A DNA stretch of 7,761 bases from JAGLQA01 sp023135565 (GTDB lineage: Bacteria > Acidobacteriota > Aminicenantia > UBA2199): positions 1 through 7,761 of the forward strand of contig DAOWCY010000280.1 in NCBI GenBank assembly GCA_030639305.1, read 5' to 3'. The notes beneath the pieces are model-generated. The model did no database searches. It was not told where the DNA came from and saw only the letters and a list, made by a program, of their open reading frames with translations. Shown one piece after another: positions 1-5,805 of the stretch. The translations under genes and the position numbers were made by a program. Positions within the stretch are counted from its first letter, which is position 1, and every line of letters begins with the position of its first letter.

Positions 1-134
1 CTCACTTAAATGATACCACCATTTCTGCTACTTGGAAAAGAAAAAGAGTGTCCTAAGCTTTTTTAAGGGGCATTTGATATGTAGATTGGGCGGATTACTT
101 TATCTGAGCAAAAACGGGTTACTTTATCTGAGCG
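1..134 (+). mobile_element. Probable right end of an insertion sequence (partial)
   Basis: No complete gene fits here. Two near-identical 19-bp direct repeats occupy 91-133, and the adjacent response regulator gene stops abruptly at 135 in the middle of its receiver domain, as expected if a mobile element inserted there. Multiple direct repeats inside the ends are known for some IS families, IS21-like elements for example. A plus-strand frame open from position 3 to a stop at 54-56 reads HLNDTTISATWKRKRVS and could be the C-terminus of an element-encoded protein, but 17 codons are too few to identify. The family, the other end and any target duplication lie outside the window. The IS assignment is inference. 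Confidence 0.45.
91..133. repeat. Two 19-bp direct repeats with a 24-bp period
   Basis: Positions 91-109 and 115-133 match at 18 of 19 bases (CGGATTACTTTATCTGAGC and CGGGTTACTTTATCTGAGC). They are separated by five bases, AAAAA-like. The second copy ends within two bases of the truncated reading frame of the neighbouring response regulator. The arrangement suggests transposase-binding repeats at an element end. Confidence 0.7.
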
Positions 135-353
135 CTATAGAAAATCCCCTTCAATTACTTCATCGGCAAAAATAATATCATAATTAGGATTGTCTCCAAA
201 CTCCGCCAGTGCATCCTCACCGGAAGCCACAATCTTAAAGGCGCACTTATAAGTTTGAATGTTATCTTCAATATTCTCTTTGATTATTTCCGCATCTTCG
301 TTATCGTCTTCGATTATTAAAATATTAATCGTTTCTTTTTTTTTATTACTCAT
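135..353 (-). pseudogene. Response regulator receiver domain, truncated after the phospho-acceptor
   Basis: The 72-residue product has the first half of a CheY-like receiver: beta1 with acidic residues E15, D16 and D17 (NILIIEDDNEDAE), then beta3 with a candidate phospho-acceptor D64 in YDIIFAD. The 47-residue spacing from the acidic pair to D64 is normal for receivers. The frame then ends at GDFL, so the second half with the conserved Ser/Thr and Lys is missing, against a usual length near 120. The start ATG (351-353) lies inside the end of the kinase gene, an 8-base overlap, and has a good GAGG site upstream, so the two genes are translationally coupled. It was probably the output partner of that kinase, of the single-domain Rcp1-like type. 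The direct repeats immediately beyond the stop point to interruption by an insertion sequence. A functional short protein is unlikely because the fold would be incomplete. Confidence 0.75.
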
Positions 354-2610
354 CTTTTTTCCTCGTATCGGGTAATTTTATAAGAAAAGAGGTGCCTGAG
401 TACATCAAACTCTTCTCTATTAATATATCTCCTCCCATGGAGGTTATTAAACTTTTACAAATGAATAATCCCAGGCCCATGCCGTCCCTTTTAGTGGTAT
501 ACAAAAAATCAAATATTCTTCTCCTGAGTGCGGTATGGATACCACAGGCATTGTCGGTTATCCGAATTTTAAAGGGGTATTCCTTGTCGTTTTCATCTAG
601 GATGGTCTCGATATTGATCGCTTTATAAGAAGACCTGAAGCAAGCCAGTTGGTCTGCGGCATTAAGAATTATATTGATCAAAATATGTTTCAAGCGTTCC
701 TCGTAAGTTCTGATCAAAGGGATCCCTTCAGCTTTCTCTATTTGAAACTTGACTTTCTTATCTTTAAGATTTGGCCTGGTAATCTCGACAACCGCATCTA
801 TAATCTTATTAATAGAGGCAAAACTACAGATGCTATCATCAAACAAATCCCTGAAACTTTTAATAATTTTATATAATTCATTCTTCTTGTTATATAATTC
901 ATTGGACAATTTTGCCAGTTCATTTTTTTGGTGGGGAACCGAAAGGTCTAACTTTTTATCTAAAATTAAACCGACCATTTTTTTCATCTTATCGACCTGG
1001 CCTATTAACACTTGCATGCTGTTTTTGAGCTCATGGATCAATGCGGCGGAGAGTTGTCCGGTACTGATTAATTTGCTCTCTTTGTTTAATACATCATCGA
1101 AATTCATGTAATCGATCAATTTCTCCACCTGAAGGGCTTTGTTTTTGGCGTTTTCATAATCTTCTCTATTAAAATGTCTCCCTTTATCTCTAATTAAAAA
1201 TAGCCCAAACTCATCGCCACTCAACGAAGACATAGGTATCCCGATAAAAGATCCTGCTTCCACATATTTGATGAAATTCTTAAATTTCTCCACCCTCGAC
1301 TCTATATGACTCCTAAACACAAATTCATTGCCATGCATAACATCGGTAACCGGAGATCTACTGAGGCAATTCCATTCGAAGTCACCCTTAGTTTTAATGT
1401 CTCCTGTTTTCTTTACTAAAATAATATTCCGGGAGATAGGATCCATCTTTAAGATACCTACAAAATCGGCGCTGCTGGCCCCCCTGATATTTGTTAATAA
1501 ACGATCGAGCTGCGTTTCATAAGTGTTGCCTTTCCTCCGTGTACTGTAAAAAGATTCATATGCTTCCTTGCTCAACTTGTTTTTTAAGTTATAAAGAAAA
1601 TTTCCATTTTTAATGTTTTCTATCGTATCATTAACCTCTGCCCTGTCAACAGGTTTTTCCATAATACCTGCCAGGTTATACTTTTCTAACCGGGAAGAAT
1701 CGATATTCTTATTACCCGATAAAACACAAATTGATTGCTCATCGTTAATAGAACGAATTCTTTCAATTAAATCATACCCATCCAAATTCTCGGGAAAATA
1801 TAGATCGGTGATAATGAGATCGATGTCCTTTCTCCTGTACAGTTTTATGGCAGCGAGAACCGATTTTTCCGTGAACACCTTAAAATCCGGGTTAATCGCT
1901 TTGAGCATGCCAGGGAAATTTTCCAGGATTCCTTTTTCATCATCAACCAATAATATAGTGTGTATGGGATACTTTCCCGGCGACCACACGGTTTGTTTTT
2001 GCTTCTTACTTTTTTCCACTACGCTGTCTAAAACATCCCCGACCGCATCCCCCAGGGTAATCTTGATACCTCCTTCCTGCGCGGCCATTTTTTTGTTGTT
2101 TGCAATAAAAACATTCCTGATACTTAGCTTGATTTTTTTTCTCTCCGGGTAAAACGAAACTATCTTTGCCCTTACATAATCCTTTTCCCACAACCTAATT
2201 TTCTGTAGCATTACTTTGTTATCAAATATCTCATGATCGGGGATATATCCCTCAATTCCTGCTGAAATTTCAACCATGAACTTATTATCTCTTATTTCTG
2301 TTACAATACCTTCCACGATTTGATTTTTTCGATAAATTTTATCTATATTATCCCAGGGGTCTTTTTGGGTACTGTTATGGTTGAGGTAAATAAATCCACT
2401 GCCGGAATCGTAATCATCGATTACAGCTTTTACCCTGTCATTGATACTGACTACTTCATGTAAATCTTCTACCAGTTTCGAAAACACAAAATCTTTCTTC
2501 CTGATGAAGCCAAACTGCCCCGGTACGATCTCTACTTTTACTCCAGATGGCAATATCTCCTTGACTGTGACATCATATACTTCTCCCATTTTAAAATCCG
2601 AGTTAAACAA
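346..2610 (-). CDS. Soluble hybrid histidine kinase with two N-terminal S1 RNA-binding domains
   Basis: The 754-residue protein has no transmembrane segment or signal peptide, so it should be cytoplasmic. Order of domains: S1-type OB fold 1 at about residues 8-77 (GEVYDVTVKEILPSGVKVEI, FGFIRKKDF); S1 fold 2 at about 97-165 (VEGIVTEIRDNKFMVEI, EGYIPDHEI, KKIKLSIRN); a charged linker at 166-214; a receiver at about 216-333 with D223/D224, phospho-acceptor D269, S298 and K319 (MEKP); a GAF-like region at about 363-503, assigned from position and pattern only; and a kinase core at about 510-749. In the core, the H-box is HELKN with H526, the N-box spans about 646-653 (NIILNAAD), D686 and G690 form the G1 box, and GMGLG at 710-714 is the G2 box. 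All catalytic motifs are intact. The chosen start is TTG at 2608-2610 because AGGAAGG sits six bases upstream. The first ATG (codon 8) has no such site and falls at the edge of the S1 fold. The gene is co-transcribed and overlaps with a truncated response regulator. S1 domains usually bind RNA, so an RNA or ribosome input is inferred. The gene is visibly AT-richer than metK. Confidence 0.88.
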   Translation of the reverse strand: MFNSDFKMGEVYDVTVKEILPSGVKVEIVPGQFGFIRKKDFVFSKLVEDLHEVVSINDRVKAVIDDYDSGSGFIYLNHNSTQKDPWDNIDKIYRKNQIVEGIVTEIRDNKFMVEISAGIEGYIPDHEIFDNKVMLQKIRLWEKDYVRAKIVSFYPERKKIKLSIRNVFIANNKKMAAQEGGIKITLGDAVGDVLDSVVEKSKKQKQTVWSPGKYPIHTILLVDDEKGILENFPGMLKAINPDFKVFTEKSVLAAIKLYRRKDIDLIITDLYFPENLDGYDLIERIRSINDEQSICVLSGNKNIDSSRLEKYNLAGIMEKPVDRAEVNDTIENIKNGNFLYNLKNKLSKEAYESFYSTRRKGNTYETQLDRLLTNIRGASSADFVGILKMDPISRNIILVKKTGDIKTKGDFEWNCLSRSPVTDVMHGNEFVFRSHIESRVEKFKNFIKYVEAGSFIGIPMSSLSGDEFGLFLIRDKGRHFNREDYENAKNKALQVEKLIDYMNFDDVLNKESKLISTGQLSAALIHELKNSMQVLIGQVDKMKKMVGLILDKKLDLSVPHQKNELAKLSNELYNKKNELYKIIKSFRDLFDDSICSFASINKIIDAVVEITRPNLKDKKVKFQIEKAEGIPLIRTYEERLKHILINIILNAADQLACFRSSYKAINIETILDENDKEYPFKIRITDNACGIHTALRRRIFDFLYTTKRDGMGLGLFICKSLITSMGGDILIEKSLMYSGTSFLIKLPDTRKKDE

Positions 2611-2616
2611 GCTTAA

Positions 2617-2623
2617 CCTTCCT
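2617..2623 (-). promoter_or_regulatory. Ribosome binding site deciding the TTG start of the S1-kinase
   Basis: The minus strand reads AGGAAGG followed by six bases and then TTG. The alternative in-frame ATG at 2587-2589 is preceded only by AT-rich sequence with no purine-rich site, so the TTG start is preferred. Confidence 0.7.
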
Positions 2624-2691
2624 GTTTCTGAACCATGCCTGATTCCTATTGTTAATGTCTTTGCAAGCCATCCTGCTATTAGCCTATCATT

Positions 2692-2705
2692 TAATTTGCA
2701 AATTA
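2692..2705. promoter_or_regulatory. 14-bp perfect palindrome at the predicted transcription start of the kinase operon
   Basis: TAATTTGCAAATTA is a perfect palindrome lying seven bases beyond the predicted -10 box, so it would cover about +1 to +14 of the transcript. This is a classic place for a repressor operator. AT-rich palindromes can occur by chance, so the role is inferred. Confidence 0.4.
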
Positions 2706-2711
2706 TCTTTT

Positions 2712-2740
2712 ACCATAGAATAGACAAAATTTCAAGTCAA
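2712..2740 (-). promoter_or_regulatory. Sigma70-like promoter for the S1-kinase operon
   Basis: On the minus strand, TTGACT (2735-2740) is followed by a 17-base spacer and TATGGT (2712-2717). The -35 matches consensus at 5 of 6 and the -10 at 4 of 6, with ideal spacing. Transcription would begin near 2705, giving a leader of about 95 bases before the TTG start. Confidence 0.6.
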
Positions 2741-2790
2741 GATTTGGGTAATTTTCAGTTTTTTGAAAGTATGCAGTAGTTTACAATGGT

Positions 2791-2943
2791 GTTCGCCACA
2801 GGGAGGGAATTGGGAATCGGCTCGGCGAGTTGAGCGGACCCATCATTTTAGAGCGGGCAAAATTTCACTATTTCAGTTCGAAGGACGAGCCTGAAATTTT
2901 AGCGTAACGAGCCGCAAGCCCGTTCATTCCCGGAAGGGCGAAC
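2791..2943. repeat. About 150-bp nested inverted repeat between the kinase operon and metK
   Basis: Four pairs of complementary segments occur in perfectly nested order: GTTCGCC 2791-2797 with GGCGAAC 2937-2943, GGGAAT 2812-2817 with ATTCCC 2926-2931, CGGCTCG 2818-2824 with CGAGCCG 2908-2914, and AAAATTTCA 2859-2867 with TGAAATTTT 2892-2900. The whole would fold as one long interrupted hairpin in RNA or single-stranded DNA. No reading frame fits. It could be a miniature inverted-repeat element, a dispersed palindromic repeat, or a small RNA. The rest of the 2611-3027 gap holds only the two divergent promoters and leaders. Confidence 0.6.
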
Positions 2944-2961
2944 AAAATAAAAAAATTTGAT

Positions 2962-2990
2962 TTGACACAATATTATAATTCTGTTAATAT
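2962..2990 (+). promoter_or_regulatory. Sigma70-like promoter of metK
   Basis: A perfect -35 TTGACA (2962-2967) is followed by a 17-base spacer and TAATAT (2985-2990). The overlapping TATGAT (2988-2993) is a closer -10 match but would need a 20-base spacer. The leader would be only about 30 bases, too short for any known SAM riboswitch, so metK seems to be expressed from a plain strong promoter. Confidence 0.7.
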
Positions 2991-3027
2991 GATACCTTTA
3001 ATCATAACGATCAGCGGAGGTTAAAAA

Positions 3028-4188
3028 ATGATAAAAGGAAATTACCTTTTCACTTCTGAATCCGTGACCGAAGGACACCCGGATAAGGTATGCGACCAGA
3101 TATCTGATGCTATCTTAGACGCCTGCCTCGAACAGGACCCCATGTCGAGAGTTGCGGTCGAGTCCCTTATTAAAACCGGCGTTGTCGTCGTTGCCGGTGA
3201 ATTAACAACAAAAGGTTACGTAAATATTCCCAAAATTGCCAGGGAAACCTTAAGAGAAATCGGCTATACCAAATCCAGTTATGGAATCGAATATGAAACC
3301 TGCGCCGTCATGGTGCACTTAGAAGAGCAATCTCCCGATATTTCCATAGGCGTTACCGACGGCGAAGGCAAATACAAAGAACAAGGCGCGGGAGACCAGG
3401 GCATGATGTTCGGTTATGCATCTAATGAGACCCCAAACTATATGCCCCTGGCCATCGACCTGGCCCACAAACTTAGTATGAAACTTGCCGAAGTCAGGAA
3501 AAATAAAACGATCCCATACTTCGGCCCTGACGGGAAATCCCAGGTTACCGTGGAATACAAAGAAGGGAAACCGCAGAAAGTCACTACAGTGGTTTGCTCC
3601 AATCAACATGATGCCGGCCACTCCCACGATGAAATAAAAGCCGACGTTATCGAAAAAGTAATAAAACCGGTATGCGGCGATTGGCTGACTAAAGATACAA
3701 AATTCTATGTCAACCCCACCGGCTCTTTTGTGGTCGGAGGCCCCCAGGCCGACGCCGGGTTAACCGGGAGAAAGATTATCGTCGACACCTACGGTGGCAT
3801 GGGAAGACACGGAGGCGGCTGCTTCTCCGGGAAAGACCCCAGCAAAGTCGACCGCTCCGCTGCCTATGCGTCCAGGTATATAGCCAAAAATATAGTGGCT
3901 GCCGGTCTGGCTGATCAATGTGAAGTGCAGCTCGCTTATGCTATCGGCGTTGCTGAACCGGTTTCGGTTAATGTCAATTTCTTCGATACAGGTAAAATAG
4001 ATGAAGACAAAATAGTGAAAATCGTAAGAGAAATTTTCCCCCTGAAACCCGCCGACATCCTAAAAGAACTCAACCTGAGAAGACCGATATACAGGAAAAC
4101 AGCCGCTTACGGCCATTTCGGCAGAGACATTTTCCCCTGGGAACGGCTGGATAAAGTTGAAGAATTGAAAAAAATAGCGGCGCAGTAG
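3028..4188 (+). CDS. metK: S-adenosylmethionine synthetase (methionine adenosyltransferase)
   Basis: This cytoplasmic enzyme makes S-adenosylmethionine from methionine and ATP, releasing phosphate and pyrophosphate. The 386-residue length is typical of bacterial MetK. Family marks are clear: FTSESVTEGHPDK with H17 and D19 near the N-terminus, the GAGDQG signature at 120-125 followed by MMFGYA, and the glycine-rich signature at about 262-277 (GGGCFSGKDPSKVDRS). In the last motif Cys replaces the Ala commonly seen in GGGAFSGKDP. The C-terminus has the usual RRPIYRKTAAYGHFGR segment. The start ATG has CGGAGG seven bases upstream. No methionine-cycle partner such as ahcY lies next to it. It is flanked by a divergent kinase operon and a downstream HD-GYP gene, so the context says little about its role. 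The gene looks complete. Confidence 0.98.
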   Translation: MIKGNYLFTSESVTEGHPDKVCDQISDAILDACLEQDPMSRVAVESLIKTGVVVVAGELTTKGYVNIPKIARETLREIGYTKSSYGIEYETCAVMVHLEEQSPDISIGVTDGEGKYKEQGAGDQGMMFGYASNETPNYMPLAIDLAHKLSMKLAEVRKNKTIPYFGPDGKSQVTVEYKEGKPQKVTTVVCSNQHDAGHSHDEIKADVIEKVIKPVCGDWLTKDTKFYVNPTGSFVVGGPQADAGLTGRKIIVDTYGGMGRHGGGCFSGKDPSKVDRSAAYASRYIAKNIVAAGLADQCEVQLAYAIGVAEPVSVNVNFFDTGKIDEDKIVKIVREIFPLKPADILKELNLRRPIYRKTAAYGHFGRDIFPWERLDKVEELKKIAAQ

Positions 4189-4199
4189 CCCTTTTTTTT

Positions 4200-4344
4200 G
4201 TTTCCCCCGGGTCTATCCCCGGCCTTAACGCAAGAATCTAGAAACCTAGAAACGCAAAGACCGGTCGTTATGCAGGGGGACCCGGGGAAACAGTGAAACA
4301 TAAACTGCGCGGCAGCCTATAGAAAAACCGGGAGTCCTGGGTTT
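4200..4344 (+). ncRNA. Strongly structured leader upstream of the HD-GYP gene, class unknown
   Basis: Segments 4200-4213 and 4279-4291 pair over 13 base pairs with a single bulged C. Inside, CCCC 4217-4220 can pair with GGGG 4275-4278, or alternatively 4219-4226 with 4257-4264. An inner hairpin TCTAG/CTAGA (4237-4241, 4246-4250) is flanked by two similar purine-rich strands, AACGCAAGA and AACGCAAAGA. Two smaller hairpins follow at 4305-4315 and 4325-4344. There is no T-run after the main stem, so it is not a simple metK terminator; an eight-T run at 4192-4199 precedes it, with only a weak stem before it. A cis-regulatory RNA for the downstream gene is possible, but no known riboswitch class fits well. 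Confidence 0.4.
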
Positions 4345-4384
4345 GCCCTATTATTTTAGATATGGATTAAGTAGTAGATGAGTG

Positions 4385-5476
4385 ATGAGTAAGAACAAGA
4401 TATTAATTGCCGATGATGAAAGCGATATCAGGGAACTCCTGGGAGATTTCCTGAGAGGCGAAGGTTATGAGTGTTTCCTGACCTGCGATGCTTTCGAAGC
4501 TTTAGAGCAGTTCAAGTCTACCCCCGGCATCGACTTAGTGATGTCCGATATCAGGATGCCCGGGAAAACAGGCCTCGATCTCCTGGGAGAGATAAAAGAA
4601 ATCGACAACGATGTAATCGTTGTGATGATTTCGGCAGTGAAAGATATCGAATCCGCTATTACCGCCATGTCCAAAGGCGCTTATGATTATGTCTCCAAAC
4701 CCTTTAAATTGACCGAAGTCGCCCAGATTGCCCAAAAAGCCATAGAGAAAAGAAATCTCATCCTGGAAAATAGGGAATACCAAAAAAAACTCGAAAAAAT
4801 GGTAGCGGAAAGAACCGCAAAATTAGATACCGCACTAAAAGAGTTGGATAAAACCTATAAATTTACCCTGAGCGCCATGGTGACCGCTTTAGATACCAGG
4901 GACGCGGCAACCCAGGGACATTCGCTGCGGGTGGTAATATTTTCCCTAAAAATCGCCGAGTTGATGGGCATAAGAGAGAAACACCTGTTAAAAGTCCTGG
5001 AATACGGTTCCCTGCTTCATGACATCGGCAAAATCGGTATCCCCGACGCCATACTTAGAAAAAAATCCGGGTTAACCCCCCAGGAGTGGAAAGTGATGAA
5101 AACTCATCCTCGAATCGGGTATAAGATTTTGCATCGCATCGAGTTTTTAGAAGAAGCGTCGCAGATCGTCCTTCGTCATCATGAACAATTTGACGGCAGC
5201 GGTTATCCCAACGGTCTAAAAGGCACTGAAATTCCTTTAGGAGCCAGGATTTTTTCGGTAGCGGACATGGTAGATGCCATCACTTCCGAGAGGCCTTACC
5301 GGGAAGCCATGAGTTTCGAGCTTGCCTCCAGGGAATTAAAACGGAATTCCGGCAAACAATTCGATCCTGAAGTGGTTGAAGCCTTTCATATGTTGGATTT
5401 AGATTTTTGGAAGAACACCAAGAAAAAAGCGGACAGGAAGGCCGATGCCTTCGACATTTTCGAATTTAACCTTTAA
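4385..5476 (+). CDS. Response regulator with HD-GYP cyclic di-GMP phosphodiesterase domain
   Basis: The 363-residue cytoplasmic protein joins a receiver (about 4-122) through a coiled-coil linker (about 123-160) to an HD-GYP domain (about 160-340). The receiver has D10/D11, phospho-acceptor D55 (SDIRMP), S83 and K105 (SKP). The HD-GYP domain keeps every hallmark: H179 in GHSLR, HD at 212-213 in LLHDIGKIGIPD, H241 (THP), the HH pair 265-266, DGSGYP ending in the GYP triad at 273-275, and D294 in VADMVDAITSERPYR. Such proteins hydrolyse cyclic di-GMP to GMP, and here activity should depend on phosphorylation of D55. An in-frame GTG lies directly before the ATG and is an equal candidate start. 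Neither start has a strong ribosome binding site, which fits control through the folded leader upstream or weak expression. No kinase gene is adjacent on this strand; the S1-kinase 1.8 kb away is the nearest candidate partner. Confidence 0.93.
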   Translation: MSKNKILIADDESDIRELLGDFLRGEGYECFLTCDAFEALEQFKSTPGIDLVMSDIRMPGKTGLDLLGEIKEIDNDVIVVMISAVKDIESAITAMSKGAYDYVSKPFKLTEVAQIAQKAIEKRNLILENREYQKKLEKMVAERTAKLDTALKELDKTYKFTLSAMVTALDTRDAATQGHSLRVVIFSLKIAELMGIREKHLLKVLEYGSLLHDIGKIGIPDAILRKKSGLTPQEWKVMKTHPRIGYKILHRIEFLEEASQIVLRHHEQFDGSGYPNGLKGTEIPLGARIFSVADMVDAITSERPYREAMSFELASRELKRNSGKQFDPEVVEAFHMLDLDFWKNTKKKADRKADAFDIFEFNL

Positions 5477-5479
5477 AAT

Positions 5480-5490
5480 CCCCCCCCCCC
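5480..5490. repeat. Homopolymer run of eleven C
   Basis: Eleven consecutive C residues start four bases after the HD-GYP stop codon (5474-5476). Such runs are prone to slippage during replication and to sequencing error. It is outside coding sequence, so any length change would not shift a frame. Confidence 0.85.
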
Positions 5491-5537
5491 TGTTAAATCG
5501 TTTCAAAAAAAATTCTTTTAAATTTCAGCTTTTTTCT

Positions 5538-5659
5538 TGACAAATTTTGTCACTTTGAGCAAAATCCAACAAATGTAAAAAGGAAGACTCACCGGTTGTT
5601 TTCCCCCACTTAGCCGGAAGGGCGACAAATTTTGTCACTTTTTCTGACAAATTTTGTCA
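5538..5659. promoter_or_regulatory. Three copies of a palindromic operator-like site, TGACAAATTTTGTCA
   Basis: Copies are centred at 5545, 5630 and 5652. Copies 1 and 3 have seven-base arms TGACAAA/TTTGTCA around one central T. Copy 2 has C at the first base, so six-base arms. All three are followed by CTTT, and copies 2 and 3 are identical over 21 bases including a CTTTTTC tail. Centres are 22 and 85 bases apart, close to two and eight helical turns, so bound dimers would sit on the same DNA face. They lie roughly 100 to 200 bases upstream of the predicted lipoprotein promoter, a position more typical of activation or looping than of simple repression. The binding protein is unknown. Confidence 0.65.
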
Positions 5660-5733
5660 CTTTTTCGGGCGTTCCCGACTGACGGTTTCGCGGAAAGGTA
5701 GATCAGACCAGGGGCTCTACTTTTCCCGATTTT

Positions 5734-5742
5734 TGGTATGAT
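5734..5742 (+). promoter_or_regulatory. Extended -10 promoter candidate for the lipoprotein gene
   Basis: TGGTATGAT combines the TGn extension with TATGAT, a 5 of 6 match to the -10 box. No good -35 is found at 17 bases, which is tolerated at extended -10 promoters and fits dependence on an upstream activator. Transcription would start near 5749, giving a leader of about 57 bases. Confidence 0.45.
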
Positions 5743-5805
5743 AATTGCTAACAATACTTGGACCTATCAAATGGGACCGAATTAAAATTAATTAGGAGGC
5801 GCAAC

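Larger units (their letters stand above)
5477..5733 (+). other. Gene-free regulatory region between the HD-GYP gene and the lipoprotein gene
   Basis: I see no credible reading frame in this stretch. It holds a homopolymer C run, three palindromic operator-like sites (listed separately), and a small perfect hairpin TCGGG-CGTT-CCCGA at 5665-5678. No convincing terminator follows the HD-GYP gene. A 12-base word, CCGGAAGGGCGA (5614-5625), also occurs at 2930-2941 in the inverted repeat before metK. Confidence 0.55.

Noticed and set aside
1613..2152. Plus-strand open frame of 179 codons
   Set aside because: It lies entirely antisense to the receiver and linker of the kinase gene, has no recognisable domain, and its hydrophobic Ser/Leu-rich composition is typical of a shadow frame.
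2962..3027. SAM riboswitch controlling metK
   Set aside because: The promoter leaves only about 30 bases of leader, with no stem or SAM-class signature.
4192..4199. T run as an intrinsic terminator of metK
   Set aside because: Only a 3-bp stem (GGC/GCC) with a six-base loop precedes the eight T residues, too weak to call with confidence.
4221..4278. Integron attC-like site
   Set aside because: TTAACG and CGTTAT face each other across a folded segment, but the consensus GTTRRRY/RYYYAAC core is not met, and no cassette array or integrase is present.
4225..4340. Cyclic di-GMP-I (GEMM) riboswitch before the HD-GYP gene
   Set aside because: The ACGCAAAG word and the gene context are suggestive, but the expected three-way junction, GNRA-capped first hairpin and the second hairpin with its conserved CCGGGUUACCG-like strand are not visible. 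I therefore report it only as an unclassified leader.
5538..5659. Short CRISPR array
   Set aside because: Only three 15- to 21-base palindromic units with very unequal spacing (about 70 and 1-7 bases between units) and no cas genes. Operator sites fit better.
5758..5805. Upstream TTG start giving a 16-residue longer lipoprotein
   Set aside because: AGGAGG lies six bases before the ATG at 5806, and the longer form would put charged residues ahead of the signal peptide. The extra codons also overlap the promoter-proximal leader.
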